Shown one piece after another: positions 43,379 to 53,543 of a stretch of DNA of 64,000 bases. This DNA is from Streptomyces sp. Ag109_O5-1 (GTDB lineage: Bacteria; Actinomycetota; Actinomycetes; Streptomycetales; Streptomycetaceae), in assembly GCF_003814875.1 (NCBI RefSeq), contig NZ_RKQF01000001.1, positions 2,852,001 through 2,916,000 of the forward strand, given 5' to 3'. A program made the translations under genes and the position numbers. The first letter of the stretch is position 1; the number at the start of each line of letters is the position of its first letter. Under the pieces are notes generated by a model. That model saw only the letters and a program-made list of their open reading frames with translations. It searched no databases and was not told the origin of the DNA.

Positions 43379-44071
43379 GTGAGCGCCCCTTTCCAGGTCT
43401 CGGCCAATAGCCGGGACGAAGCACCCCAGTTCGTCCTGCCCCTTGTGGTACGGATAGAGAAGTCGGCTCCTCCGAACCGTACCGATGCTCTCGAGACGGC
43501 CGCCCGGGCCGTGCTGACCATGCTCAGCGACGAGCGGGCCCTCGGGGACGGGGAGTGGGCGCAGGCCGTTCGGGACTGGGAGGACGCCCGGATCCGGAAG
43601 GTCGTGCGGCGGGCCCGGGGCGCCGAGTGGCGGCGGGCCGAGGGGCTGCCCGGGATCACCCTCACGGGGAAGTCCGCCGAGGTACGGGTGTTTCCGCCCG
43701 TTCCCCTGGACGGGTGGCCCAAGGATCTGGCCAAGTTGCAGGTGTCGGGGACGGAGTTGGAGGACCCCGAGCCGCCCGTCGGCGCCGACCGGTCCGAGGC
43801 CGTGCTCTGGATGAACCCGGAGTTGGAGATGTCGGCCGGGAAGGCGATGGCGCAGGCCGGACACGGGGCCCAACTGGCCTGGTGGGAACTGTCGGAGGAG
43901 GAGCGGGAGGCCTGGCGCGAGGCCGGGTTCCCGCTCGCCGTGCGGACCGCGGACCCTGCCGAATGGCCTCGGCTGACGGGCAGCGGGCTGCCGTTGGTGC
44001 GGGACGCCGGGTTCACCGAGATCGCGCCGGGGTCCTGCACGGTGGTCGCGGACCATCCCGCACTGCGCTGA
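43379..44071 (+). CDS. PTH2-type peptidyl-tRNA hydrolase family protein
   Basis: The 230-residue protein carries the PTH2 core near the C-terminus: VLWMNPELEMSAGKAMAQAG, HGAQLAWWEL and GFTEIAPGSCTVVADHP. The N-terminal part (about 1-130) is unlike archaeal PTH2, so activity is only probable. GTG 43379 has TAGGGT (43366-43371) 7 nt upstream and no ribosome site, suggesting a leaderless message. Confidence 0.8.
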   Translation: MSAPFQVSANSRDEAPQFVLPLVVRIEKSAPPNRTDALETAARAVLTMLSDERALGDGEWAQAVRDWEDARIRKVVRRARGAEWRRAEGLPGITLTGKSAEVRVFPPVPLDGWPKDLAKLQVSGTELEDPEPPVGADRSEAVLWMNPELEMSAGKAMAQAGHGAQLAWWELSEEEREAWREAGFPLAVRTADPAEWPRLTGSGLPLVRDAGFTEIAPGSCTVVADHPALR

Positions 44072-44176
44072 CCTCGGCTCTTTTACTTATCGTTGGAAAC
44101 TTTGCCGTTTGTTTGAACACCGCCGCCGTCACACCCGTACGTCCTGGCACCGAACCAGCGACACAGGGAGGCAGCC

Positions 44177-44968
44177 TTGCGGCGTTTCACCAGTACGGCC
44201 ATGATCACGGCGGCCCTCGCCACCACGATCGCCGCGGTCGCCTTCCCCGTCTGGTCCTACTCGGACCGGGCCGGCACCGGGGAGGCGAACCTGGCGGCGG
44301 GGACCGTGGCCACCCAGTGGGGCCCGCTGAGCGCCGCCGACCGCGATCTGATCGTGCGGGTCCGGCTGGCCGGGCTGTGGGAGCTGCCGGCCGGGCAGCA
44401 GGCCGTCCAGCGGGCGCCGAGCGCGGCGATCCGGGAGGCCGGTGACCATCTGATCGTCGGCCACACCGACCTGGACAAGCGGGTGCGGATCGTCGCCGCG
44501 CAGCTGGGCGTCGAGCTGCCCAACGTGCCCAACGAGCAGCAGCAGGGCTGGCTGCAGGAGATGTCGGCGGCGACCGGCGCGGAGTACGAGTACAAGTTCG
44601 TCAACCTGCTGCGGGCCGCGCACGGCAAGATCTTCCCGGCGGTCGGGGCGGTGCGGAACAGCACCCGGAACAGCCTGGTGCGGCAGCTGGCCTCGGACAC
44701 CAACCAGACCGTCCTCGACCACATCACCATCCTGGAGAAGACCGGCAAGGTCGACTTCGACGCCATCGCCAACGAGGTCGCGGGCGCGAGCACGGCCAGC
44801 CCGACCGGCCCGGCCGCGCCGGTGCCGGGGCAGGTGGTGCCGTCCGCGCCGGTCGCCCAGGCCAGCGGCGACGTGCGGACGACGTCCAAGCCGTCGCCCG
44901 GTGCGCCGGGCACGGTGAACACCTCGCGCCCGGACCCGGCGGACACGCTGGGCGTGCTCGGCCAGTAG
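44177..44968 (+). CDS. DUF4142 secreted protein (paralogue A)
   Basis: The 263-residue protein has an N-terminal signal or anchor (about 5-25), a helical ferritin-like DUF4142 core ([52 protein letters not shown]) and a Pro/Ser/Thr-rich tail. The conserved His and Asp residues could bind metal. The start is TTG 44177 after CAGGGAGG. It is a paralogue of 46778-47581; the pair flank the DUF692 gene. Confidence 0.85.
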   Translation: MRRFTSTAMITAALATTIAAVAFPVWSYSDRAGTGEANLAAGTVATQWGPLSAADRDLIVRVRLAGLWELPAGQQAVQRAPSAAIREAGDHLIVGHTDLDKRVRIVAAQLGVELPNVPNEQQQGWLQEMSAATGAEYEYKFVNLLRAAHGKIFPAVGAVRNSTRNSLVRQLASDTNQTVLDHITILEKTGKVDFDAIANEVAGASTASPTGPAAPVPGQVVPSAPVAQASGDVRTTSKPSPGAPGTVNTSRPDPADTLGVLGQ

Positions 44969-44986
44969 CCGACGAACTCACGAGCT

Positions 44987-45061
44987 CCCCGGAGCGCGGC
45001 CCCGAACCTCAAATGTTGCTCTGAAGCGGCAGGCAACGCGGTTCGCGGGCGCGCTCCGGGG
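44987..45061. promoter_or_regulatory. Spaced 12-bp inverted repeat before the DUF692 gene
   Basis: CCCCGGAGCGCG (44987-44998) and CGCGCTCCGGGG (45050-45061) are perfect inverted copies 51 nt apart. They occupy the gap between DUF4142-A and DUF692 and could fold as a long stem-loop in a read-through transcript. Confidence 0.45.
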
Positions 45062-45098
45062 CCATACCCCCGTCACTCGGAGCAGGAGGGGGACGGTC

Positions 45099-46382
45099 AT
45101 GACCTTGGAGCGGCTGGGGACGGGCATCGGCTGGCGGCCGGAGATCGCGGACGCCGTGGAGCGGATGCCGGGCATCGACTGGGTCGAGGTCGTGGCCGAG
45201 AACACCTGCCCGGGCCACCTCCCGGAGTCGCTGCGGCGGCTGCGCGAGCGCGGGGTGACCGTCGTGCCGCACGGGGTGTCGCTGGGGCTCGGCGGCGCGG
45301 ACCGCCCGGACGAGGGACGGCTCTCGGCACTCGCCGAGCGGGCGGAGGCGCTGGGCTCTCCCCTGGTCACCGAGCACATCGCGTTCGTCCGCGCGGGCGG
45401 CCCGCTCACCGCCTCGCCGGTCCTGGAGGCCGGCCATCTCCTCCCCGTGCCGCGCACCCGCGACGCGCTCGACGTCCTCTGCGAGAACGTCCGCATCGCC
45501 CAGGCCGCGCTGCCGGTGCCGCTCGCCGTGGAGAACATCGCCGCGCTGATCGCGTGGCCGGGCGAGGAGATGACCGAGGGGCAGTTCCTGTACGACCTCG
45601 CCGACCGGACCGGGGTACGGTTGCTGATCGACGTGGCGAACCTGCACACCAACCACGTCAACCGCGGCGAGGACCCGGCGAAGGCGCTCGCCGAACTCCC
45701 CGTCGAGGCGATCGCCTACGTCCATGTCGCGGGCGGCTTCGAACGGGATGGCGTCTGGCACGACAGCCACGCCCATCCGGTGCCCCCGGCGGTCCTGGAC
45801 ATCCTGACCGCGCTCGCGTCCCGGGTCGCGCCGCCGGGTGTGCTGCTGGAGCGGGACGAGAACTTCCCGGATCCGGCCGAGCTGGAGCGGGAACTGGCGG
45901 GGATCCGGGCGGCAGTGGCGGCGGGGTGTGGGGTTGCTCACGCCGACGACGGGGCCGGCGAGCCGAAGCCGACGGCCGCCGTCGCCGACACCACCCGGCA
46001 GCGGGTCGGGCTCGCGCAGGCCGCGGTGCTGTCGTCCCTGGTGGCGGGGACGCCGGTGCCGGAGGGGTTCGACCGGGTGCGGATGGGGGTGCAGGCGCGG
46101 GCCCTGGCGGCGAAGCGGGCGGACGTGGTGGCGAAGGTGGCGCCGGAGCTGCCGGAGATTCTGGGGGACGGCTATCGGGCGGCGTTCCTGGCGTACGCGC
46201 AGGAGCGTCCGATGACAGGGGGCTATCGCCGGGACGCGCTGGAGTTCGCGGGCGGGTTGCTGCGGGAGGGGTGGGCGGGGGACAAGGGGTCCCATCGGCG
46301 ATTGCGGAAGTGGTGGCTGGACCGGTCGGGGCCGGAGCCTCGGCGATCGGTCGTACAGAGGGCGTTGCTGCGGAGGGGGTGA
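45099..46382 (+). CDS. DUF692 (MNIO) family protein with C-terminal extension
   Basis: The 427-residue protein has a DUF692 TIM-barrel domain (about 1-285) with metal-binding segments [12 protein letters not shown] (His ~58), [47 protein letters not shown] and [10 protein letters not shown]. Relatives MbnB, TglH and ChrH are multinuclear iron oxidases that modify Cys in peptides. The C-terminal part (about 310-427) is helical and may replace the separate partner protein of other systems. GGAGG lies 6 nt upstream of the ATG. No Cys-rich precursor gene is seen nearby. Confidence 0.88.
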   Translation: MTLERLGTGIGWRPEIADAVERMPGIDWVEVVAENTCPGHLPESLRRLRERGVTVVPHGVSLGLGGADRPDEGRLSALAERAEALGSPLVTEHIAFVRAGGPLTASPVLEAGHLLPVPRTRDALDVLCENVRIAQAALPVPLAVENIAALIAWPGEEMTEGQFLYDLADRTGVRLLIDVANLHTNHVNRGEDPAKALAELPVEAIAYVHVAGGFERDGVWHDSHAHPVPPAVLDILTALASRVAPPGVLLERDENFPDPAELERELAGIRAAVAAGCGVAHADDGAGEPKPTAAVADTTRQRVGLAQAAVLSSLVAGTPVPEGFDRVRMGVQARALAAKRADVVAKVAPELPEILGDGYRAAFLAYAQERPMTGGYRRDALEFAGGLLREGWAGDKGSHRRLRKWWLDRSGPEPRRSVVQRALLRRG

Positions 46383-46777
46383 CTCGCTGAGGGCGGGGGG
46401 TCCGCTTACCGGCGCCGGCAGGCTGCCGCTGCGCCCACCCGTGCCGCCCTGGGGCCCCCTCTGGGGGGGAGGCGCGCATGCCCGCAGCTATGTAGCTGAC
46501 GCGACTGCACCGCCCCGTAAGGGGCGCGGGGAACTGCGCGACCAGCCCCCAGCAACCCGCACCCTTCCACGGCGGCATGCCCGCAGCTACGCGAACTGAA
46601 AAGGCACGGTGACTACAGCGCCCCCGTCAGGGGCGCGGGGAACTGCGCGACCAGCCCCCGCCCACCCGCACTCGCCCCCCGGCCCGAACCCACCCTTGGC
46701 CAGACCTCCCCCAGCAACCCACCGGTAATATGCCAAATCCGCGCGGCGAAGCCCCACCGTGCGGTGCAGGAGGCATC
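46383..46777. other. Intergenic region with tandem repeats
   Basis: About 395 bases between DUF692 and DUF4142-B have no coding-like frame. Most of the region is two copies of a dispersed repeat, annotated separately. GGAGG at 46769-46773 is the ribosome site of the next gene. Confidence 0.6.
46477..46659. repeat. Tandem pair of dispersed repeat modules
   Basis: CATGCCCGCAGCTA occurs at 46477-46490 and 46576-46589, 99 nt apart. Each is followed by a GCCCC/GGGGC hairpin and GCGGGGAACTGCGCGACCAG (46510-46550 and 46618-46659). Confidence 0.8.
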
Positions 46778-47581
46778 ATGCGTGCGCGTTCCCGACACCC
46801 CGTCCAAGGCCGAGGCATATTCAGCGGTACCGGGGTGATCATCGTCGGTCTCACCGCGACCATCGCCGCCCTGGTCTTCCCGATCTGGTCGTACGCCGAC
46901 CGCTCGGACCCGACCGGTGCGGTGAACGTGCTCAGCGCGCAGACCGTGTCGACCCGGTACGGCCCGCTGTCCGCGCTGGACCGGGACTTCATCGTCAAGG
47001 TGCGGCTGGCCGGGCTCTGGGAGCTGCCGGCCGGGGAGATGGCGGAGGAGAAGGGCACCACGGCGGCCGTACGGACAGCCGGGCAGCACCTCGTCGACGG
47101 GCACGCCGCCCTCGACGCGCACGTCCGCAGCGTCGCCACCCAGCTCGGCGTGCCGATCCCCGACGGGCCCAACGTCCAGCAGCAGCAGTGGCTCGCCACG
47201 CTGACCGCCGCGCAGGGACAGGACTTCGACCGGGAGTTCGCGAACATCGTGCGGCTGGCCCACGGCCGGGTCTTCTCCGTGGTCGCCCAGGTCCGCGCCG
47301 GCACCCAGAACACACTGGTCCGCGAACTCGCCGACGACGCCAACACCACCGTCCTGGACCACATCAAGGTCCTGGAGGCCACCGGGTACGTGGACTTCTC
47401 GACGCTGGCCCGGCAGTTGGCGGTCACTCCCTCCCCCGTAGCCTCACCGCCCGTCGTCGCCCCGCGCGACGCGAGCCCGCTCCTGCCCTCGCCGACGACG
47501 TCACCGACCCCGTCGCCCTCGTCGCCGTACACCCTGCCGCCCGCCACCACCAGCCCGCCACCGGCCTCCGACAGCCCCTGA
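46778..47581 (+). CDS. DUF4142 secreted protein (paralogue B)
   Basis: The 267-residue protein has an N-terminal membrane segment (about 15-38), the DUF4142 core ([52 protein letters not shown]) and a Pro/Ser/Thr-rich C-terminus. It is clearly homologous along its length to paralogue A, a local duplication with the DUF692 gene between. ATG 46778 follows GGAGG. Confidence 0.85.
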   Translation: MRARSRHPVQGRGIFSGTGVIIVGLTATIAALVFPIWSYADRSDPTGAVNVLSAQTVSTRYGPLSALDRDFIVKVRLAGLWELPAGEMAEEKGTTAAVRTAGQHLVDGHAALDAHVRSVATQLGVPIPDGPNVQQQQWLATLTAAQGQDFDREFANIVRLAHGRVFSVVAQVRAGTQNTLVRELADDANTTVLDHIKVLEATGYVDFSTLARQLAVTPSPVASPPVVAPRDASPLLPSPTTSPTPSPSSPYTLPPATTSPPPASDSP

Positions 47582-47677
47582 CCTGCACGGGAAACGGAAC
47601 GTCACATACCCACAACACTCGGTCCGGAATGTGAACAGGGCATGGCGATTCCCAAGCCGCTGGCATAGAAACATGTC

Positions 47678-48457
47678 ATGTTCTGGGTCCTTCTCCTGCT
47701 CCTGGCCTGGGCCGTCGCCGGCACCGCCTGCACTCGGCTGTGCCTGGCCGCCGTACGGACGGCGGCCGCCGACGCGGACGCGGGCCGAGGACACGATCTG
47801 ACGCTGTACGAGGCCGCGTTCCTGTCCGGCGGACCCGCGCGGGTCGCCGATCTGACCTTGGTGTCCATGGCCCGGGAACGGCGGCTGCTGCTCGCCCACA
47901 CCGGCTGGGCGACCGTCGTGGACCCGCGTGGCCGGGACGAGATGGAGCGGTCGGTGATAGGGGCCATCGGGCCCGAAGGGCAGTCACGGATAGCACCGGT
48001 ACGGTCGGCGGCGGCCGACACGGACGCCGTACGGAGTCTCGGCGAAGGGCTGGTGCGGGCGGGCCTCGCGGTGCCCGACGCGGCGGCGCGTACGACGGTC
48101 GCGTCGGGCGTCCGGCAGGTCCGGGCCGCCGCGCTGGCGGTCTTCGGCCTGGGTGTGGCCGCGCTCACGCTGCCCACCCCGACCGAGATGCCCCGCGACC
48201 TGGTCGCCGTCTGGTTCGCGCTGCCCCTCACCCTGACGCTGAGCTGCCTGGGTATCGCCCGGGTGGAGGTGCACCCGTACTCGCGCTGGGCCTCCCCGGC
48301 CGGGCAGCGGCTGCTGGGCGTGCTGCACCGGCGGGCGAACCGTGCGGTCGACGACCACTCGCTGCTGACCTCCGTCGCGGTGCGCGGAATCCGTGCGATC
48401 GGTGAGCCGGAGCTGCGTGCGGCCTTCGCACACCGGGACCAGCTCCCGCGGGAGTGA
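47678..48457 (+). CDS. TIGR04222-type membrane protein
   Basis: The 259-residue protein has an N-terminal helix (about 2-25), a soluble region with LYEAAFLSGGPARVADLTLV, and two further helices (about 150-165 and 175-197). The GGPxRVADLxL motif is that of TIGR04222. Members of the family often end in a low-complexity Gly/Cys-rich region; this one ends QLPRE without it. It is downstream of DUF692 and DUF4142, an arrangement I recall from other streptomycetes. Confidence 0.75.
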   Translation: MFWVLLLLLAWAVAGTACTRLCLAAVRTAAADADAGRGHDLTLYEAAFLSGGPARVADLTLVSMARERRLLLAHTGWATVVDPRGRDEMERSVIGAIGPEGQSRIAPVRSAAADTDAVRSLGEGLVRAGLAVPDAAARTTVASGVRQVRAAALAVFGLGVAALTLPTPTEMPRDLVAVWFALPLTLTLSCLGIARVEVHPYSRWASPAGQRLLGVLHRRANRAVDDHSLLTSVAVRGIRAIGEPELRAAFAHRDQLPRE

Positions 48458-48609
48458 GCGGGGCGCATAGGTGGATTGACGCCGACACCGGCCCGATGGT
48501 GCTTGCCTTCACCGGTAACCGGTCGAAATATCCCTTTTATTGCTGCCGTGCAGTCGCTGCGGTGCCGTAGCCGCCACGCCACCGCAGCCGTGCACCGAAG
48601 GGATACGCC

Positions 48610-50253
48610 ATGAGAGCCCCCGCCCTGTACTCGGCCGCCGGGTCCCTGCTGCTGACCACCCTGGCCGCCGCCCCGGCCGGGAGCGCCACCCGCGTCCCGG
48701 CCACGACGGCGGCCGAACTCCACGGCACCGCCGTGGCCGCGGAGCGCGCCCGGGCGCAGGGCATCGACTTCGGCAGGTGCGCCGCCGACCTGGAGGTGCC
48801 GGACTCCTTCCGGTGCGGCACCGTGAGCGTCCCGCTGGACTACGCGGACCCGGACGGCAAGCAGATCAAACTGACCGTCAGCCGGGTGCGGGCCACCCAG
48901 AAGGACCCGCACAACAGCAAGCGCAAGGTGCCCCGGCAGGGCGCCCTGGTCTTCAACCCGGGCGGGCCCGGCGCCTCCGGCATGGGCTTCCCGATGGTCG
49001 GTGTGCTGCCCGAGTGGAAGAACATCGCCGCCGCCTACGACCTGGTCGGCTACGCCCCGCGCGGTGTCGACCGTTCGGCGCCGCTGTCGTGTGTCGACCC
49101 CGGACACTTCTTCAAGGCGCCGTCGGGGTCGCTGACGCACCCCTCCGAGTCCTACAAGAAGGCACGGATCAAGGAGGCGAAGGCGTACGCGCAGGGCTGT
49201 CTCAAGCGCTCCGGGAGCAGGCTGCGCCACTACACCTCGCTCAACAACGCCCGTGACCTGGACGTACTGCGGGCCGCGCTCGGTGAGGACCGGCTGACGT
49301 TCATGGGCGCGTCGTACGGCACCTACTTCGGCGCGCTGTACGCGACCCTGTTCCCCTCGCACGTACGGCGGATGGTGCTGGACTCGGTGGTCGACCCGGA
49401 CCCGGCGCAGATCTGGTACCGCGACAACCTGGAGCAGTCGGCCGCGTTCGAGAGCCGCTGGGCGGACTTCCGGGAGTGGATCGCCAGGCACGACGACGTG
49501 TACGGGCTCGGCGACACGGCCGCGAAGGTGCAGGCGAGTTACGACAGGGCGAGCAGGCGGCTGGCCAAGAAGGCGGCCGGCGGGAAGGTCGGGCCGGGAC
49601 AGTTGCAGGGCGCGTTCCTGTCGGCCGGGTACTACGACGACTACTGGCCGAGCCGGGCGGAGGCGCTGTCCAGGTTCCTGAAGGGGGACTCCAAGCCGCT
49701 GGTCCGGCTGGCGGCGCCGGCGCCGGAGACGGCCGCCGAGGCGGAGAACGGCAACGCGGTGTACACGGCCGTCGAGTGCAACGACGCTCCCTGGCCGGCG
49801 GACTGGAAGACCTGGGACCGGGACAACACCCGGCTCGCGCGCGTGGCGCCGTTCGAGACCTGGGACAACGCGTTCATGAACCTGCCGTGCGCCTACTGGC
49901 CGGTGCCCCGGCAGCAGGCCCTCGACGTGCGGACGGGTCCCGGTGAGCTGCCGCCGACGCTGATCCTGCAGGCCGAGCGGGACGCGGCCACGCCGTACGC
50001 GGGTGCGCTGGAGATGAACCGGCGCCTCGCCGACTCGGTGCTGGTGACCGAGCGGGACGCGGGCACGCACGGCGTCGCCGGCGGCCCCAACAAGTGCGTC
50101 AACGGGTACCTGGACGCCTATCTGCTGGAGGGCCGGCTCCCGGATCGGCGCGCGTCCTGCGCGGGGCATCCGGAGCCGAAGCCCGCGCCGGTCGACTCGG
50201 CCCGGCACAGGAAGCTCCGGGAGTCCCTGAAGGGCAAGGCCGACCAGCGCTGA
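48610..50253 (+). CDS. Secreted alpha/beta hydrolase (tripeptidyl aminopeptidase-like)
   Basis: The 547-residue protein has a signal peptide (about 1-27), oxyanion segment FNPGGPGASG, nucleophile elbow FMGASYGTYFG and the C-terminal lid/catalytic region with AGTHGVAGG. It matches the Streptomyces family of secreted tripeptidyl aminopeptidases. GAAGGG lies about 8 nt before ATG 48610. It is likely an extracellular peptidase and may be independent of the DUF692 group. Confidence 0.88.
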   Translation: MRAPALYSAAGSLLLTTLAAAPAGSATRVPATTAAELHGTAVAAERARAQGIDFGRCAADLEVPDSFRCGTVSVPLDYADPDGKQIKLTVSRVRATQKDPHNSKRKVPRQGALVFNPGGPGASGMGFPMVGVLPEWKNIAAAYDLVGYAPRGVDRSAPLSCVDPGHFFKAPSGSLTHPSESYKKARIKEAKAYAQGCLKRSGSRLRHYTSLNNARDLDVLRAALGEDRLTFMGASYGTYFGALYATLFPSHVRRMVLDSVVDPDPAQIWYRDNLEQSAAFESRWADFREWIARHDDVYGLGDTAAKVQASYDRASRRLAKKAAGGKVGPGQLQGAFLSAGYYDDYWPSRAEALSRFLKGDSKPLVRLAAPAPETAAEAENGNAVYTAVECNDAPWPADWKTWDRDNTRLARVAPFETWDNAFMNLPCAYWPVPRQQALDVRTGPGELPPTLILQAERDAATPYAGALEMNRRLADSVLVTERDAGTHGVAGGPNKCVNGYLDAYLLEGRLPDRRASCAGHPEPKPAPVDSARHRKLRESLKGKADQR

Positions 50254-50266
50254 GCCCGGAGGAGTC

Positions 50267-50998
50267 TCAGGCGAGGCCCGCGACCAGCTCCGCGATGTCC
50301 TTGCGGCGGCCCGTGTAGAACGGGACCTCCTCGCGGACGTGCATCCGGGCCTCGGAGCCGCGCAGATGGCGCATGAGGTCGACGATGCGGTACAGCTCGT
50401 CGGCCTCGAAGGCCAGCAGCCACTCGTAGTCGCCGAGGGAGAAGGAGGCGACCGTGTTGGCGCGCACGTCCGGGAAGCCGCGGGCCATCTTGCCGTGGTC
50501 GGCGAGCATCCGGCGGCGGTCCTCGTCCGCCAGCAGGTACCACTCGTACGACCGCACGAACGGGTACACGCTGACGTAGTTGCGCGGGGTCTCGTCGGCG
50601 AGGAACGCCGGGATGTGCGAGCGGTTGAACTCGGCGGGGCGGTGCAGCGCCATGTTCGACCACACCGGCGTGAGGGCGCGGCCCAGCCTGGTGCGGCGGA
50701 AGAGGTTGTACGCCTCCTGGAGCTGGTCGCTGGTCTCGGCGTGCCACCAGATCATCAGATCGGCGTCGGCGCGCAGACCGGAGACGTCGTAGGTGCCGCG
50801 GACGGTCACGTCCTTGGCGGCGAGCTGGTCGAACAGCTCCTGGACCTCGTCGGCGTAGCCCGCGCGGTCCTCGGGCAGCACGTCCTTCAGCTTGAAGACG
50901 GACCACAGCGTGTAGCGGATGACCTCGTTGAGGTCCTTGGCCAGCTTGCCCTTGTTCGGGATCCTGCCGGACTCGGTGGTGGGGGCGTCGTCACTCAT
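50267..50998 (-). CDS. hemQ: Coproheme decarboxylase HemQ (ChdC)
   Basis: The 243-residue protein has the actinobacterial HemQ pattern: [20 protein letters not shown], Tyr about 145 in [14 protein letters not shown] and axial His about 168 in [13 protein letters not shown]. HemQ converts coproheme III to heme b in the last step of the coproporphyrin-dependent pathway. It lies 5 nt after the oxidase gene and is co-transcribed with it. Confidence 0.94.
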   Translation of the reverse strand: MSDDAPTTESGRIPNKGKLAKDLNEVIRYTLWSVFKLKDVLPEDRAGYADEVQELFDQLAAKDVTVRGTYDVSGLRADADLMIWWHAETSDQLQEAYNLFRRTRLGRALTPVWSNMALHRPAEFNRSHIPAFLADETPRNYVSVYPFVRSYEWYLLADEDRRRMLADHGKMARGFPDVRANTVASFSLGDYEWLLAFEADELYRIVDLMRHLRGSEARMHVREEVPFYTGRRKDIAELVAGLA

Positions 50999-51003
50999 GG
51001 TCC

Positions 51004-52455
51004 CTATTCTCCCGCTCCGCCGTGCAGACTCTGCACCGGGTTGGCCGTCAGCTCCGCCACCCCGCTGAGGTCCCCTGCCAGCTGGTCCACGGCCGCGTTC
51101 GCGCTCGCGATGCAGGCGGGGATGCCGACGCCGTCGTACTGCGCCCCGCAGACCGCGAGACCCGGGAGCTTGGCGACGTGCTCGCGGACGCGGGCCACGC
51201 GCGCGTGGTGGCCGACGGGGTACTGGGGCAGGCCGTCGGTCCAGCGGGTGACGCGGGTGGCGACGGGGGCCGCGGCGAGTCCGGTGGCCTCGCGCAGGTC
51301 GTGGCGGGAGACGTCGACGAGGTCGCCGTCCTCCCGCTGGAGGACCTCGGTCTCGCCGTACCGTCCGACCGAGGTGCGCAGGACGGCGACGTCGGGGTCC
51401 TCTTCGGCGATCCAGCCCCATTTCCGGGAGGCGAAGGTGGAGGCCTTGATGGTGCGGCCGTCGACGGGCGGGACGAGGAAGCCGCTGCCTTCGGGGAGGG
51501 CGAGGTCGGCACGGCGGTAGGCGAGCGTGATCAGGGCCATCGAGGCGTACTCGACGCCGGCCAGTTCGGCCGCGGCGGCGGGCGCCTCGGCGCGCAGCAG
51601 GGCGGCGGCGGCCGGGGCGGGAACGGCGACGATCACGGCGTCGGCGTGCAGCGCCCGGCCCTCGGTGACGACGCGCCAGCCCTCGGTGTCCCGGCGCAGC
51701 TCGGTCACCGGCGCTCCGGTCAGGATCTCGCCGCCCCGCGCCCGTACCGACTCGGCCACCGCGAGCGGCAGGGTGCCCACGCCGCCCTCGATGCCCATGA
51801 ACACCGGCCCGGTCTGCCGGCCCGCGGCGGCCTTCGCCTGGATCTCGCGGACGGCCTCCGTCAGCGAGTCGTGGGTCTGCGCGGCCTGGTAGAGCTGCGG
51901 GACCGCCGAGCGCATCGAGATGCGGTACGCGTCGCCCGCGTAGACGCCGCCGAGCAGGGGCTCGACCAGCCGGTCGACGACCTCCCGGCCCAGCCGCGCG
52001 GCCACGTACTCCCCCACCGCCACATCGTCGCCGACCTCGGTGCGGGGCAGGTCGGCGTCGCGCTCGATACGGGCGAGGCCCTCGTCGGAGAGCACCCCGG
52101 ACAGCGCGGCGGCGGTGCCGGGGACGCCCATGACATGCCCCTTGGGCATGGGGCGCAGGGCACCCCGGGTCCAGATCGACGCGCTGGCGGTGGCCGGCGG
52201 CTGCAGCCGCTCGCCGAGGCCCACCTCGCGGGCGAGGGCGACCGCCTCGGGCCGGCGGGCCAGCATCGACTCGGCGCCCAGGTCGACCCGCACGCCCGCG
52301 ATCTCACCGGGCAGCAGCTTGCCGCCGACCCTGTCCGAGGCCTCCAGCACGGTCACGCGCGCGCCGCGCTCCAGCAGCCGGTGGGCCGCGGCGAGGCCCG
52401 CGATCCCGGCTCCGATGACGACGACATGCCCCGTGCCCGTACCCGTTGCGCTCAT
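51004..52455 (-). CDS. cgoX: Coproporphyrinogen/protoporphyrinogen oxidase (HemY/CgoX type)
   Basis: The 483-residue FAD protein has the dinucleotide fold [35 protein letters not shown] and a C-terminal FAD contact [10 protein letters not shown]. In Gram-positive bacteria with HemQ the enzyme oxidises coproporphyrinogen III to coproporphyrin III. It is first gene of the cgoX-hemQ operon and divergent from DUF4349. Confidence 0.92.
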   Translation of the reverse strand: MSATGTGTGHVVVIGAGIAGLAAAHRLLERGARVTVLEASDRVGGKLLPGEIAGVRVDLGAESMLARRPEAVALAREVGLGERLQPPATASASIWTRGALRPMPKGHVMGVPGTAAALSGVLSDEGLARIERDADLPRTEVGDDVAVGEYVAARLGREVVDRLVEPLLGGVYAGDAYRISMRSAVPQLYQAAQTHDSLTEAVREIQAKAAAGRQTGPVFMGIEGGVGTLPLAVAESVRARGGEILTGAPVTELRRDTEGWRVVTEGRALHADAVIVAVPAPAAAALLRAEAPAAAAELAGVEYASMALITLAYRRADLALPEGSGFLVPPVDGRTIKASTFASRKWGWIAEEDPDVAVLRTSVGRYGETEVLQREDGDLVDVSRHDLREATGLAAAPVATRVTRWTDGLPQYPVGHHARVARVREHVAKLPGLAVCGAQYDGVGIPACIASANAAVDQLAGDLSGVAELTANPVQSLHGGAGE

Positions 52456-52609
52456 GGCCCCACTCTCTCAGACCGCATCGACAGGCCCGCCCCGGCCCGG
52501 TGACCCGTACGCGTCCGGACCGTGACCGCATCGGGACCGTCGCCCTCAAACGTCCCGCCCCGTCCCGGCGTCGAAGGAGCGTCATTCGTCACCACCTTCG
52601 GGGGGAACC

Positions 52610-53506
52610 ATGCGCCATCCCGTACGACCCGCCCTCGCCGGCGTCCTGCTCGCCGCCGCTCTCGTCCTCACCGGATGCGGCAAGGCCGGCAGCTCCAGCG
52701 GCGGCTCCGCCAGTGACGCCAAGGCCGATGTGCACGGCACGGCCCAGGAGGCGGCGGGCTCGGCAGGCGCCAAGGACAGCGGCGGCAAGGGGACCGACAA
52801 GGCCACGCCGGACCTGACCGTCAGCCGCATCATCCGCACCGCCTCCCTGACCGTGCAGGTCAAGGACGTACCCAAGGCCCTGGACGAGGCCCGCACCACC
52901 GCCGAGAACGCCGGGGGCTATGTCGGCGACGAGACCACCACCCGGGACTCCCAGGGCCATGAGCGGACCCGGGTGGTCCTGCGCGTGCCGACCGAGAAGT
53001 ACGACGAGGTGCTCACCGATCTCCAGGGCGCGGGCAAGCTGCTCGACCGCACTTCGAAGGCGCAGGACGTCACCGACCAGGTGGTGGACGTGGACAGCCG
53101 GATCAAGTCGCAGCGGGCCAGCGTGGACCGGGTCCGTGAGCTGATGGACCGGGCGACCAAACTCGGTGACGTGGTCACCCTGGAAGGGGAGTTGAGCAGC
53201 AGGGAGGCCGACCTGGAGGCGTTGCTCGCCCAGCAGGCGTCGCTGAAGGACCGCACCAGCCTGGCCACCATCACCCTGTCGCTCACCCAGACGCCGGTGA
53301 AGAAGGCGGCCGCGAAGGACGATTCCCCGGGGTTCGTGGACGCCCTGTCCGGCGGCTGGCACGTCTTCGTCACGATGCTGCGCTGGGTCGCCCTGGCCCT
53401 GGGCGCGGCCCTGCCGTTCGCGGCGCTGGCGGCCCTGCTGGCGCTGGTGTGGTGGAGGCTCGTACGCCGCCGCCGTACCACCGCCGAGTCCGGCAGTGAG
53501 ACCTGA
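52610..53506 (+). CDS. DUF4349 lipoprotein
   Basis: The 298-residue protein has signal and lipobox LVLTGC, a Gly/Ser/Lys-rich linker, a DUF4349 core ([54 protein letters not shown]) with a likely coiled coil, and a C-terminal membrane helix (about 255-283) with a basic tail. It is thus anchored at both ends. The function is unknown. Confidence 0.88.
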   Translation: MRHPVRPALAGVLLAAALVLTGCGKAGSSSGGSASDAKADVHGTAQEAAGSAGAKDSGGKGTDKATPDLTVSRIIRTASLTVQVKDVPKALDEARTTAENAGGYVGDETTTRDSQGHERTRVVLRVPTEKYDEVLTDLQGAGKLLDRTSKAQDVTDQVVDVDSRIKSQRASVDRVRELMDRATKLGDVVTLEGELSSREADLEALLAQQASLKDRTSLATITLSLTQTPVKKAAAKDDSPGFVDALSGGWHVFVTMLRWVALALGAALPFAALAALLALVWWRLVRRRRTTAESGSET

Positions 53507-53543
53507 GCGAGCCCGAAATTCCCGCTGCCCGTAGCGTGTTCGC

